In this document: positions 8,892-18,275 of the stretch, piece after piece
Position numbering within the stretch: the stretch's first letter is position 1
Layout: every line of letters starts with the position of its first letter
Assembly (NCBI RefSeq): GCF_025264685.1
Contig: NZ_CP073721.1
Coordinates: forward strand, 7,643,501 to 7,707,500
Length of the DNA: 64,000 bases
Direction: 5' to 3'
Origin: Dactylosporangium roseum
GTDB lineage: Bacteria > Actinomycetota > Actinomycetes > Mycobacteriales > Micromonosporaceae
Position numbers and translations under genes: made by a program
The notes under the pieces: generated by a model
Database searches by the model: none
Seen by the model: the letters and a program-made list of their open reading frames with translations, nothing else
Told to the model about the DNA's origin: nothing

Positions 8892-9523
8892 TGAGCATCG
8901 CCGCATACGTCGCACTCGCGGCCATGGGCGCATTCCATGGCCTGAACCCCGGCATGGGGTGGCTGTTCGCGGTTGCGATCGGATGTCAGGAGCGGCGCTG
9001 GGCAGCGGTCCTGCGCGCTCTGGCGCCGATCGCCGCCGGCCACGCCGTGTCGATCTTTGTCGTCGCCGGGCTGGTGAGCGCGCTCCAGTCGGTGGTCGCC
9101 ACGAGGGTGGTCGCGATCTGCGGCGGCATCGTGCTGGTGGGGTTCGGTCTGTGGCGCAGCCTGTCGCGGCGCCACTTCCGGTGGGCCGGCATGCGGCTGT
9201 CGTGGACGCAACTGGCGAGCTGGTCGTTCCTCATGTCGAGCGTCCACGGCGCCGGCCTCATGCTGGTCCCGGTCCTGGTGGCCGGCGCGCCGGCCACCAG
9301 GCACCACCACGGCGCCGCGGCGGCGACCGCGCCGTTGTGGACGGGCTTCCTCGCCACGGCGGTCCACACGGTCTCGATGGTCGCCGTGGCCGGCGCGGTG
9401 GCACTGCTCGTCTATCAGGTCGTCGGCCTGCGCATCCTGCGGTCCACATGGGTCGACCTGGACCGGATCTGGGCGGTGGCGCTGGTCGGCGCCGGCATCG
9501 CCACCGTGGCGGTGGCGGTCTAG
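8891..9523 (+). CDS. Polytopic membrane protein coupled to the SBP56 gene
   Basis: About 210 residues with five or six hydrophobic segments. It has an AMGAFHGLNPGMGWLFAVAIG motif and an SSVHGAGLML motif, paired His-Gly-containing helices reminiscent of NicO/HupE/TauE-type transporters. I chose GTG 8891, which overlaps the SBP56 stop by one base (TAGTG); TTG 8879 is an in-frame alternative, and neither has a clear ribosome site. The tight linkage suggests a metal or sulfur-compound transporter serving the SBP56 enzyme. The transporter family assignment is tentative. Confidence 0.72.
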   Translation: MSIAAYVALAAMGAFHGLNPGMGWLFAVAIGCQERRWAAVLRALAPIAAGHAVSIFVVAGLVSALQSVVATRVVAICGGIVLVGFGLWRSLSRRHFRWAGMRLSWTQLASWSFLMSSVHGAGLMLVPVLVAGAPATRHHHGAAAATAPLWTGFLATAVHTVSMVAVAGAVALLVYQVVGLRILRSTWVDLDRIWAVALVGAGIATVAVAV

Positions 9524-9605
9524 CGCCGTGGCGCGCCTGGACCGGGGATCGCGTCCGGCAGCGGCCGTCGCGCTCGCGGCTGAAGGGTGAGCCGGCGGCG
9601 TGGGC

Positions 9606-9644
9606 CGGGCCGGAGGATCGTCCCGCCGGCGATCCTCCGGCCCG
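9606..9644. terminator. Bidirectional hairpin terminator
   Basis: Perfect 15-base arms CGGGCCGGAGGATCG at 9606-9620 and its complement at 9630-9644, with a 9-base loop. It lies between the stop of the membrane protein (9523) and the stop of the opposing DUF5682 gene (9656). G/C-rich, without a U-tract, as is common in actinomycetes. Confidence 0.8.
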
Positions 9645-9655
9645 AGTCATGGGGG

Positions 9656-12439
9656 TCAGCCCGCCGGCACCAGGAGCGGCATCAGAGCCTCGGCCGTCGC
9701 CGGGTGCACGGCGAGCAGGGCGAGGACCGCCGCCGGCGCGGTCTCCGCCGTGGCCCGCTCCTGCCAGCCAGAAGCACAGCCGAGCAGGTCGGCGAGGGCG
9801 TCCGTCGTGGCCGGTTGCGCCGCGAGGAAGGCGCCGACCGGGCCGGCCGGGGCCAGGGGCGCCGCCAACCGGCGCTGGGCTTGCGGCTGGGCGCTCCACG
9901 GCGGCACGAAGGCGTCGACGGCCTGGAGGGTGCCGGGGAACGTGCGACCGGCCTCGCGGATGAGGACCGGCACCAACTCGCCCGCCTGGTCCCGCAGCGT
10001 GGTGATCAGCGACGGCAGCCAGGGCAGGAGGACCGGGTCGGGAAGCTTGGCGAACGCGTTCGAGATCATCTCGACCGCGAACGGGGCCAGCTTCGGGACC
10101 GGCTCCAGCGCCTGTACGAACCCGCTGAGGTACTGCGGGAACGACGGCACGACGAGCGGGTTGGCCAGCAGCGCGGCGCAGCGGGTGCGCAGCTCCGCGA
10201 GCGGGAGCAGGCCGAGCTGGTGGTGTGCCGCCCACAGCAGCGCCACCTTCGCCGGCGCCTCCGGGTGTGACTGGCGCACGGCCAGCTCCAACTGTGCCCG
10301 GTCACAGCCGAGCGACAGCGCCAGGCTCTCCATCGAGAACAGGAACCCGAGCATCGCCGCGACCTGCCGCACGCCCGTCTCGTCGTCGACGAACGCGGTC
10401 GGCAGCAGCGTGCAGTAATGCGCGTATCCGGCGGTCACGAACGCCTCGCACCACGTCGGCAGCGTGGACTCGGTCGCCCGGTAGTGCGCCAGCAGCCGCC
10501 GGATGCGGCGTAGCACCTCGGGCGCGTCGTCGACCGTGCGCTCGGCCGCGAGCAGTTCGACGGCCCGAGCGCCCAGCTCGTCGGTGAAGCGCCGGCTGCC
10601 GAGGAACAGGATCGAGTCCTCGACGGCACGCAGGGCGACCGCCGCCGTCGCGTCCTGCGCCCACACCGATCGGCGCAGCCGCTGCTCGACCACCTGCTCG
10701 ACGGTGACGCCCTCGTAGCCGAGCTCGATGATGTACCGCTGGTGCTTGCCGATCGCCAGGTCCCAGCTCTCCTGGACGGACTTCTCGCCGAGCCGGCGGG
10801 AGCCCATGATCGGGCGGACCGCCCCGTCCGGCAGGAGATACCGCAGCATCCAGAGCAGATGGGAAGCCGGCACGAGCTCCGGCCTGCCGGCCAGATCGAG
10901 CAGCGCCCGCTGCACGGTGCTCTTCCGCAGGTCGAGCCCGATGGGGGCGAGCCGGTCGTAGACGTCGCGCGCCAGAGGCGGCAGCGCGTCGTAGCCGACC
11001 TGGCCGACCCGGTCGCCGCCGAGCAGGATCTCGCAGAGCCGCCGCACGTCGCGCCGGCCCGGGACGACGTCCTTCTCGATGCAGGTGACCGCCGCGTCCT
11101 GGAAGTCGTACGGCGTCGGGCGGGCCCGATTGCGCATCCCGGCCAGCAGGATCGACGTCTCGAACACCGCGATGGCGTCGGCGGTGCTGGAGAGATACCC
11201 GTTGCGGCGAGCCAGCCGGACGATGTCGACGCACCACCCGAGCAGTTCTTCCTCGTCCAGCCCGTCGAGCGCCGGCGGGCTGGCCAGGAACCCGGAGAGC
11301 CGATCGGCGACCGGCTCGGTCGTGGCGGTCGCGGCGGGCAGCGCCTTCGCCGCGCGCTTGCGGCTGCCGCGCTGCCCGTCGAGCTGAAACGGCGTGAGTC
11401 GCGACCGGGTGATCGCCTTGGCCCACGTGGCGGCCGCGATCGAGACTGAGCCGGACGCGAGCCCGAACTGCGCCTCGATCGCCGAGTGACTCGACGGGAT
11501 CAGCCCGTAGAGCCACTTCGTCGCCGTGCGCGGGCTGATCTCGAAGTCGGGCACACCGTCGGCGGTCCCGAACTCGTCGACCCGGCTGGCCGCATGGAAC
11601 GCCCCGCACACGTACAGGCAGTCGGCCTTGTCGACGCCCGACGCGGCCAGGTGCTCACGCATGCGGGTCCACATGTACCGCTCGCGGTCCTCGTCGACCC
11701 GGACCCGCCGGCTGTCGGCCGGGGCGAGCCGCCGGAACAGGCTGCCGATCAGCACCATGACCTGCCGGTAGGTCGCGTAGTCGGCGCCGGCGAGCGGCTG
11801 CTCGACATACTGGTCCCACCACTCCGACCAGTGCCGCACCTTGCCGTGGTGCAACAGGTGCTGCTCCAGCTCGGCGAAGCGCGGCCGCAGGTCACCGATC
11901 TCGATGCCGACGGCGTCACCGTGCAGGTCGTCCTCCTCGGCGGTCTTCTCGGCAGAGCGCTGCGGCTCCCACTGGAAGACGTGGTCGGTCGACCGGTCGA
12001 CCAGCACCAGTTCGACCCCGGGTGTGTCGAGCGCGTAGGAGATCGCCTGGTATTCCGCCGACGCCTCGGTGATCGGGGCGACGACGCTCAACGGCCCCCA
12101 GTCCTTCGGGAAGCCGTCGAGATCGGAAGCGAAGGCCTGCAGCGCCACCGGCAGGCGGCAGTTGCGCAACTCCGTCAGCAGTGGCTGGAGGTCTTCGCAC
12201 AGCTCCAGATAGATGACCTTGGGCTGCTTCTCCCGCAGGCGGCGGACCATCGCCAGGCCGGACGCCGGCGAGTGGTGGCAGACCGGAAAGATCTCCAGCT
12301 CCTCACGCAGCGCCCGGTCGACGTCGTCGACGATCCCGGCCAGGATCTCGGGCACCGCGCCGGCACCGCCGGCGAAGGCGGTGGCCGCCTCCACCAACTG
12401 GCCGCGCAGCGCGTCGAAGGGCTCCGTCCGCGATGTCAT
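9656..12439 (-). CDS. DUF5682 family protein
   Basis: 927 residues from ATG 12439, which overlaps the AAA+ stop as ATGA. The N-terminal FPVCHHSPASG and the following YLELCEDL resemble the His and Glu motifs of the TIKI/ChaN/erythromycin-esterase-like superfamily. The long C-terminal half is alpha-helical and uncharacterised. It is the last gene of a five-gene leftward operon (SWIM, DUF5691, VWA, MoxR, DUF5682), a recurrent arrangement in actinobacteria and other bacteria. It may be the effector of an ATP-dependent conflict or quality-control system; that role is inferred. Confidence 0.82.
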   Translation of the reverse strand: MTSRTEPFDALRGQLVEAATAFAGGAGAVPEILAGIVDDVDRALREELEIFPVCHHSPASGLAMVRRLREKQPKVIYLELCEDLQPLLTELRNCRLPVALQAFASDLDGFPKDWGPLSVVAPITEASAEYQAISYALDTPGVELVLVDRSTDHVFQWEPQRSAEKTAEEDDLHGDAVGIEIGDLRPRFAELEQHLLHHGKVRHWSEWWDQYVEQPLAGADYATYRQVMVLIGSLFRRLAPADSRRVRVDEDRERYMWTRMREHLAASGVDKADCLYVCGAFHAASRVDEFGTADGVPDFEISPRTATKWLYGLIPSSHSAIEAQFGLASGSVSIAAATWAKAITRSRLTPFQLDGQRGSRKRAAKALPAATATTEPVADRLSGFLASPPALDGLDEEELLGWCVDIVRLARRNGYLSSTADAIAVFETSILLAGMRNRARPTPYDFQDAAVTCIEKDVVPGRRDVRRLCEILLGGDRVGQVGYDALPPLARDVYDRLAPIGLDLRKSTVQRALLDLAGRPELVPASHLLWMLRYLLPDGAVRPIMGSRRLGEKSVQESWDLAIGKHQRYIIELGYEGVTVEQVVEQRLRRSVWAQDATAAVALRAVEDSILFLGSRRFTDELGARAVELLAAERTVDDAPEVLRRIRRLLAHYRATESTLPTWCEAFVTAGYAHYCTLLPTAFVDDETGVRQVAAMLGFLFSMESLALSLGCDRAQLELAVRQSHPEAPAKVALLWAAHHQLGLLPLAELRTRCAALLANPLVVPSFPQYLSGFVQALEPVPKLAPFAVEMISNAFAKLPDPVLLPWLPSLITTLRDQAGELVPVLIREAGRTFPGTLQAVDAFVPPWSAQPQAQRRLAAPLAPAGPVGAFLAAQPATTDALADLLGCASGWQERATAETAPAAVLALLAVHPATAEALMPLLVPAG

Positions 12440-13551
12440 GACAGGGTTGCGATCGCCTGGCGGCCGCCCTCGAGGAACGCGGGCCACTCGCCGCCGTCCT
12501 GCTTGCTGCGCGGCTCGACCACCCCGTGCCAGTACTTGTTGAGGATCGCCAGGTCCTCCGGGCTGCGCCGGGCGAGCGACCCGACCAGCGACCCGGCGAG
12601 CGTCTCGGCCCGCAGCTCACGGTCCCCGAAGAACGTGCTGTGCAGAATCGCGTCCTCCAGCACGCCGATCTGCTCGGCGGTCGACAGCGCCGACTCGAGC
12701 TTCTCGTCGTCACTCGTCGCCGAGTCGGCCGCGGCGCGCAGGTCCGCGAAGCTCTGCAGCAGGATGTCGAGCAGGTTGGGCGGCACGTCGAGCTCGATCC
12801 GGTGCCGGTGCAGCAGCTCGGTCGTGCGGAACCGAACGATCTCCGCCTCGCTCTTCTTGTTGGTCACGACGGGGATGCGCACGAAGTTGAACCGCCGCTT
12901 CAGCGCCGAGGACAGGTCGTTGACCCCCCGGTCACGGCTGTTGGCCGTCGCGATGATCGAGAAACCGGGCTGGGCGAAGACGATGTTGTCCTCGTCGAGC
13001 TCCGGAATCGAGATGTACTTCTCCGAGAGGATCGAGATCAGCGCGTCCTGCACGTCGCTGGTCGAGCGGGTCAGCTCCTCGAACCGCCCGATCACGCCAC
13101 GCTCCATCGCGGTCATGATCGGCGACGGGATCATCGAGGCCCGGGACTGCCCCTTGGCGATGACCATGGAGACGTTCCACGAGTACTTGATGTGGTCCTC
13201 GGTCGTGCCGGCCGTGCCCTGCACGACCAGCGTGGAGTTGCGCGAGATGGCGGCGGCGAGCAGCTCGGCGAGCCAGCTCTTGCCGGTGCCGGGGTCGCCG
13301 ATGAGCAGCAGCCCGCGGTCGGAAGCGAGCGTCACGATGCTGCGCTCGACGAAACTGCGATCACCGAACCACTTCTGCGAGACCTCCCGGTCCAGGCCGT
13401 CCGCGCGCTCGGAGCCGAGGACGAACAGCCGCACCATCTTGGGGCTGAGCCGCCACGAGAACGGCTTGGGGCCGTCGTCGATCGACTCCAGCCAGTCGAG
13501 CTCCTCCGCGTACTTCACCTCGGCGGGGGCGCGCAGCATGTCGTTGGTCAT
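12436..13551 (-). CDS. MoxR-type AAA+ ATPase
   Basis: 371 residues. The Walker A GDPGTGKS is near residues 85-92, a degenerate Walker B/second-region motif lies near IGRFEELTRS, sensor-1 is ATANSRDRGV, and an arginine-finger segment is in SSALKRRFNFV. MoxR ATPases remodel or load metal-binding VWA partners, and the gene sits 12 bases after its VWA partner. It is coupled to DUF5682 through ATGA. Confidence 0.9.
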   Translation of the reverse strand: MTNDMLRAPAEVKYAEELDWLESIDDGPKPFSWRLSPKMVRLFVLGSERADGLDREVSQKWFGDRSFVERSIVTLASDRGLLLIGDPGTGKSWLAELLAAAISRNSTLVVQGTAGTTEDHIKYSWNVSMVIAKGQSRASMIPSPIMTAMERGVIGRFEELTRSTSDVQDALISILSEKYISIPELDEDNIVFAQPGFSIIATANSRDRGVNDLSSALKRRFNFVRIPVVTNKKSEAEIVRFRTTELLHRHRIELDVPPNLLDILLQSFADLRAAADSATSDDEKLESALSTAEQIGVLEDAILHSTFFGDRELRAETLAGSLVGSLARRSPEDLAILNKYWHGVVEPRSKQDGGEWPAFLEGGRQAIATLS

Positions 13552-13563
13552 CTCTGGGGTCTC

Positions 13564-14862
13564 CTAAGCGAGGAAGCTCTTGAGTTCGGAAACAAGCTTT
13601 TTGATGTGGCCGGACAGCACCGGCGCGCCCATGTCCTTGAAGCGCTGCCGGAACCAGGGGTTGACGCTCTGCTGGCCGCCGCTGCTGACCGAGCCGACCG
13701 GGATGAACTTCACCCCGGAGCGGTGCATCGCCTGCATCGAGTCGAACAGCACCTGTGACTGCCACTCGTAGAAGTCGGAGATCCACACCACGACCGTGTT
13801 GCGCGGGTCGGCGACCTTCGGCTGAGCCAGCGCCATCGCGACCGTGCCGTCGGTGCCGCCGCCCAGCCGAGTGCGCAGCAGCACCTCGAACGGATCGTGC
13901 ACCCACGGCGTCAGGTCGAGCGCGCGTGTGTCATAGGCGATCAGGTGGACGTCGACCTTCGGCAGGCCGGTGAAGATCGAGGCGAGGATCGTGCAGTTGA
14001 CCATCGCGTTGACCATCGAACCGGACTGGTCGACGACCACGATCATCCGGGCCGGCGTGGTTCGCTTGGCGGTCTGCTTGTAGAAGAGCCGGTCGACGTA
14101 GAGCCGCTCGTCCTCGGGGCTCCAGTTGGTCAGGTTCTTCCAGATCGTGCGCTCGAGATCGAGGTTGCGGAACACCCGCTTGGGCGGCACCGAGCGGTCG
14201 ATCTCACCGACGCTCGTCTGCTGCACCTGGGTCCGCAGCACCTCGGCGACCTCGTCGACGAACCGGCGGATCAGCGCCTTGGCGTTGGCGAGCGCGACGC
14301 CGGAGAGGTTGTCCTTGTCGCGGAGCAACTGCTCGATGAGCGACATGCTCGGCGTGAGCTGCCGAGCCAGCGCCGGGTCTGCGAGGACCTCGCGCAGGTG
14401 CATCCGGCGGACCAGGTCGCCCTCCAGCCCGGCCAGGACCGTGGCCATGCCGCCGGCGTTGGGCCGGCCGCGCAGCTCGCCCGGGTCCATGCCGAGGGCT
14501 CGCTCGAACCAGCCGGCGTCGGACTGCCAGTTGGCCAGTTGGGTCGCGCTGACGTTGCCGCTGCCGGTGGCGAAGACGTTGACGAGCAGCTTGGCGACCA
14601 GAGCCGCGCGGCGGACCTCGTCCCCGGGCACGGGCTCCGCCTCGGGCTTCATCAAGCCGTCGAACTCGCCGGCCAGATCGGGGTGGCGCTGCACGAGCGT
14701 GTCGACGGAGACGGTCGGGTCGAGCAGTGCGGGCGGCAACCCGAGGTCGTCGACGATCGCCACGCTGGCGGACTCCAGCGTCATCTGCTCGTCGGCCTCG
14801 AACAGGCGGCCCAGCATCCGCCAGTACAGCACCTGGCGCCGGTTCTCGTCGGCGGTGTTCAT
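13564..14862 (-). CDS. VWA domain protein (CoxE-like), MoxR partner
   Basis: 432 residues from ATG 14862, overlapping the DUF5691 stop as ATGA. The N-terminal helical half is followed by a von Willebrand A domain with the metal-ion-dependent adhesion motif DQSGS at about residues 278-282 and a GGGTDGT loop later. This pairs with the adjacent MoxR ATPase. A longer open frame upstream overlaps DUF5691 and is not used. Confidence 0.9.
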   Translation of the reverse strand: MNTADENRRQVLYWRMLGRLFEADEQMTLESASVAIVDDLGLPPALLDPTVSVDTLVQRHPDLAGEFDGLMKPEAEPVPGDEVRRAALVAKLLVNVFATGSGNVSATQLANWQSDAGWFERALGMDPGELRGRPNAGGMATVLAGLEGDLVRRMHLREVLADPALARQLTPSMSLIEQLLRDKDNLSGVALANAKALIRRFVDEVAEVLRTQVQQTSVGEIDRSVPPKRVFRNLDLERTIWKNLTNWSPEDERLYVDRLFYKQTAKRTTPARMIVVVDQSGSMVNAMVNCTILASIFTGLPKVDVHLIAYDTRALDLTPWVHDPFEVLLRTRLGGGTDGTVAMALAQPKVADPRNTVVVWISDFYEWQSQVLFDSMQAMHRSGVKFIPVGSVSSGGQQSVNPWFRQRFKDMGAPVLSGHIKKLVSELKSFLA

Positions 14863-16190
14863 TTGCGCAGCAGCCTTCCCGCGCGCTCGCGCAGCACCTG
14901 CACCGCGTCGCCCGCGGCCTTGGCCGCCTTGGCGTCGGTCGGCCCGAGCGCCCAGTCGGCGGTGTGCACGGCGACGGTCTTCTTCTTCACCGTGGCCTGC
15001 ACGGCGATCGGCTGCACCGTCCACTTGCCGGCGTCCCAGCGCAGGAGGCCGATGCAGGCGGACGCGCCGGCGACGAGGTCGGCGGTCAGCGGTCCGCAGG
15101 CGGGCAGCCGCGTCGCGTCGAGCGGGACGGCGCTGTCGCCCTCCACGAACACCGGCTCGGCGATGCGGGCCGGGTGCCGGTCCAGCGGCGGCACGGCGGG
15201 AGCGAGCGCACCGGGGAGCAGCACCCGCGCCGTCGCGAACGGGTCGGCCGGCTCCCCCGCCTTCGCCCGGGTGTCGTGCCAGATCAGGTCGCCGCTCGCG
15301 AGCAGCGGCACGTCGGTCAGGTCGAGGCTGCGGCGCTCGGCGAGCGCGGTCATCAGCACCGGGAAGCCCTGGAGCAGGCCCCAGATCGCCGGACCGACGA
15401 TCGTGTCGACCTTGCCCGCGGTCACGCTGGTGCGGACCAGCCGGGTGACGCCGCCCGCCTCGAGCACGCCGTGGACCTGAACCTGCACCGCCGTGCTGTG
15501 CTCGTGGACGTCGACGCCGAGCACCAGCAGCCGGCCGGAGACGGTCTCGGCGTCGGCCGCCCGCCCGGCCCGGCCGCCGTCCTGGGCCAGCAGCAGCGCG
15601 CGGCTCCACAGGTCGGCCCACCGGCGCACCGGCAGCCGCTCGAGCGTCGCGATGGGGCTGGCGGCGCGCAGCTCGGCGGCGAGCCCGTCGAGCAGCACCG
15701 CCAGCCGGCGCAGCTCCGGGTCGGCCAGCGTCGCCTCGATCACCTGGCTCGACGCCGTGACGAGATCGTGGTCGACACCGCGCCAGCCGGTGATGGCCAG
15801 CTCACGCAGCCAGGAGCGGCTGCCGGCGAGCAGGTTGGCGGCGCCGGCGGCCGGGCCGGGCTGCCCCTGCCACGGCGCGCGGGTGCGGCTGAGGGCGCTG
15901 TCGACGCGGGCGAGCAACGCGTCGTGGACGGCGCCGAACACCGCGACGCGTGCGGCGGCCAGGGCCAGCAGGTGCTCGTCGGCGATGGAGCCGGCCGCGA
16001 CCTTGTCGACGGCCTCGGCGATCCGGTCGCGCAGCGGGCTGCCGGCGAACGCGCCGGCCAGCGCGGCCAGTGCCGCGGCGCGGTCCTCGTCGACGCGGGC
16101 GAAGCCGTGGACGAGGCCGTCGTCGACCGCGGCCACGACATCGAGCGCCTCGGTGAGTCCCGGGTCGGTGCCGTCGAGGAGGGCAAGCAT
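14859..16190 (-). CDS. DUF5691 domain-containing protein
   Basis: 443 residues from ATG 16190 with AGGAG eight bases upstream, sharing one base with the SWIM gene stop (TGATG). It is mostly helical and Ala/Leu-rich with no enzymatic motif I recognise. DUF5691 is found almost only in this SWIM/MoxR/VWA/DUF5682 neighbourhood, so it is probably a structural or adaptor subunit of that complex. The 3' end is coupled to the VWA gene. Confidence 0.8.
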   Translation of the reverse strand: MLALLDGTDPGLTEALDVVAAVDDGLVHGFARVDEDRAAALAALAGAFAGSPLRDRIAEAVDKVAAGSIADEHLLALAAARVAVFGAVHDALLARVDSALSRTRAPWQGQPGPAAGAANLLAGSRSWLRELAITGWRGVDHDLVTASSQVIEATLADPELRRLAVLLDGLAAELRAASPIATLERLPVRRWADLWSRALLLAQDGGRAGRAADAETVSGRLLVLGVDVHEHSTAVQVQVHGVLEAGGVTRLVRTSVTAGKVDTIVGPAIWGLLQGFPVLMTALAERRSLDLTDVPLLASGDLIWHDTRAKAGEPADPFATARVLLPGALAPAVPPLDRHPARIAEPVFVEGDSAVPLDATRLPACGPLTADLVAGASACIGLLRWDAGKWTVQPIAVQATVKKKTVAVHTADWALGPTDAKAAKAAGDAVQVLRERAGRLLRK

Positions 16191-16678
16191 CAGCGGGCTC
16201 CTGTCGCCGGGAACCAGTGCAGCTCGGGCACCGGGTCGGTGGAGGTGGGCAGCTCCAGATAGGCGAGGTGGCGCAGGAAGCTGCTGAACACCGTCGCGGC
16301 CGGCGCCGGCTCGTGGTGCCCGTGCAGGCCGTGCACGAGGCTCTTGCCCTCCTCGACCTCGATACGCAGATAGCGCGTGACGCGCTCCGCACCGTATTGC
16401 AGCACCGCCTCGTCGAGCAGCGCCTGGAGGTGCTTGCACGGCCACGACCCGCGCAGCCCGCCGCAGGGCCGGTTGTTGTTGGTGCTGCAACTCAGGCCGT
16501 GCGAACCGGCGCCGATCGAAGAGACATAGACCCGCTCGATGTCCGAGCCGCTCGACACGACGCCCTGCAGGCGCCCGTCGGCCAGCTCCACGAACGGGAC
16601 CTTCGCGAGCTTCCGGGGTTGTACCGGCGCGATGAACGGCGCTGTGGAGCGCCGCTCGATATCCAAGTCCAGATCCAC
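16190..16678 (-). CDS. SWIM zinc-finger protein
   Basis: 162 residues from GTG 16678, the first plausible start. The zinc motif is CSTNNNRPCGG...WPCKH, the SWIM pattern of paired Cys followed by CxH near the middle of the protein. SWIM domains bind nucleic acid or protein. It leads the five-gene operon, and a short 37-base gap separates it from the upstream kinase gene, with GTTGTACAAC (16686-16695) in that gap. Confidence 0.83.
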   Translation of the reverse strand: MDLDLDIERRSTAPFIAPVQPRKLAKVPFVELADGRLQGVVSSGSDIERVYVSSIGAGSHGLSCSTNNNRPCGGLRGSWPCKHLQALLDEAVLQYGAERVTRYLRIEVEEGKSLVHGLHGHHEPAPAATVFSSFLRHLAYLELPTSTDPVPELHWFPATGAR

Positions 16679-16715
16679 GCGGGTAGTTGTACAACACCGG
16701 TACGACAAAACCGGG

Positions 16716-17891
16716 TCACGCCTGAGCGACGGCCATCCGCAAGCAGGTCGGGACGTCTTCCGCGTGGTACGGCCATTCGGATGGCTCGATGTGATGGATG
16801 AAGTTGGCGTAGCTGGTCGCGCCGAGCAGCGGCCGCACAGGGCGCAGCAGCTCGGCCGCCCGGACCGGATCCGAGCCCGGCGCCGCCCGCCGCCACAGCG
16901 CCGCCCAGCGCGCCACAATCGGCGCCGCCTCCTCGTCCGGCAGCCCGCCGCACATCGTCAGCAGGTCGAACGCCGGATGCCCGAGGAACGCGTCACCCCA
17001 GTCCAGCACCGCGGGCGGTACCGACGCGTCGGAACGCACGTTGCCCGGGTGGAAGTCGCCGTGCACGAGCGTGTCCGGCACGCCGCAGTCCGCGACGGCC
17101 GCCAGCCGCTCGCGGAGCCCGGCGAGCAGCTCACCGAGGCCGAAGATCTCGGACAGCCACGGCTCCGCGGCGATCATGATCTGGTCGTACAACAGCCCGC
17201 CCCGGCGATCGGTGACCCCGCGCCCGGCCAGGAGCGGCAGATCGTCGAGCGCCCGCCGCTGCAGCCCGTGCAGCAGGTCGATCATCGACAGCCGCTCCGC
17301 GGCCGGCGCACCGAAGCGGTCCTCACCCGCGAGATTGCCCAGCAACTGCCGTCCGGTGCCGTCGGCCGCGAGCAGCCGGGGTGCGGCGCCGGGCGCCACC
17401 GCGCCGAGCCACGCCAGGACCTCGCTCTCGGCCTTCAGGAAGCCCGGCAGGTGCTTGAGCCACAGTGGCCCGGCAGCCCGGTCCAGTTGCCACAACGCCG
17501 ACAGGTTCCAGGTTTTGCGCTGGATGATGCGCGACGGCGTCCCGAGGCCGAGATCGCGCATGGCGCCGACGGCCCAGCGGATGCTCTCCGCGGGCCCGCC
17601 GACCTCGGCGTAGGGTGCGCGGTGCGGATGCGGCGCGAGGTTGACCCGCGCCGGCTCGACCGGCGGCACCGGCCCGTCGGCCTGGGCCAGGTAGGTGACG
17701 GTCCCGCCGTGCGGACGCGGCCGGTCGGCGTGCAGCAGCCGGAGGACCGTGACCTCGACCCCGAAGCGCTCCCGCGCCCCGGCGACGACGTCCGCGACCT
17801 CCGGCCACCACGGCGCTTCGACCGTGAACGCTGGCAAGGCCCCGAGTAACTCCCCCGCCCCGTCCACCAGGTCGAGCGTCACTGTCCGCAC
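16716..17891 (-). CDS. Aminoglycoside-phosphotransferase-family kinase with N-terminal extension
   Basis: 391 residues. The catalytic loop HGDFHPGN and the metal-binding DWGD identify the APH/choline-kinase fold in the second half. The first about 90 residues (LLRLLHADRPRPHGGTVTYLAQ) resemble a small beta-rich, Nudix-like domain not present in simple APH proteins. The substrate is unknown; antibiotic resistance should not be assumed for this broad family. The start is a GTG near 17891 with no clear ribosome site. Confidence 0.8.
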   Translation of the reverse strand: MRTVTLDLVDGAGELLGALPAFTVEAPWWPEVADVVAGARERFGVEVTVLRLLHADRPRPHGGTVTYLAQADGPVPPVEPARVNLAPHPHRAPYAEVGGPAESIRWAVGAMRDLGLGTPSRIIQRKTWNLSALWQLDRAAGPLWLKHLPGFLKAESEVLAWLGAVAPGAAPRLLAADGTGRQLLGNLAGEDRFGAPAAERLSMIDLLHGLQRRALDDLPLLAGRGVTDRRGGLLYDQIMIAAEPWLSEIFGLGELLAGLRERLAAVADCGVPDTLVHGDFHPGNVRSDASVPPAVLDWGDAFLGHPAFDLLTMCGGLPDEEAAPIVARWAALWRRAAPGSDPVRAAELLRPVRPLLGATSYANFIHHIEPSEWPYHAEDVPTCLRMAVAQA

Positions 17892-17906
17892 AAGCGCACA
17901 GAATAC

Positions 17907-18275
17907 TCAGGCGACGCTCGCGTGAGCGGCTATTAGGCGCCAGCCGCGGGACGGATCGTGGAGCCAGGTGCGGGTGTACCTCATCCGCCAGGCGAACGAC
18001 TCACCCGCGAACGTGCCCTCCAGCGTCCCCAGGAACCAGGTCACCCCCAGCCCGCCGTCGACCAGGACGTCCAGGGACTCCTCCGCGACCTTGGTCATGA
18101 CCTGGCGGCCGGTGCGATGGACGTGCAGATCGTCCTGTTTGCCGTACAACTTGCCGTCCGGGCCGGTGAAGATCAGTCGCTCGTCGATCAGCGCGTCCAG
18201 CTCCGCCACGTCGCTCGCCCGCTGCGCCGCCTGCAGGCGGCGCTCGGCCGCCCGCAGGCTCTCGACGTCGGTCAC
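17907..18275 (-). CDS. NTF2-like / DUF4440 protein
   Basis: 122 residues. The pattern LQAAQRASDVAELDALIDERLIFTGPDG followed by beta strands and a C-terminal WRLIAAHAS is typical of SnoaL/DUF4440 NTF2-like proteins. The ATG overlaps the htpG stop as ATGA, so it is co-translated with the chaperone. Function is not predictable; small-ligand binding is usual for the fold. Confidence 0.85.
   Translation of the reverse strand: MTDVESLRAAERRLQAAQRASDVAELDALIDERLIFTGPDGKLYGKQDDLHVHRTGRQVMTKVAEESLDVLVDGGLGVTWFLGTLEGTFAGESFAWRMRYTRTWLHDPSRGWRLIAAHASVA

Noticed and set aside
16716..17891. Aminoglycoside resistance gene
   Set aside because: The APH fold is shared by many kinases, and the extra N-terminal domain and chromosomal context do not support resistance.
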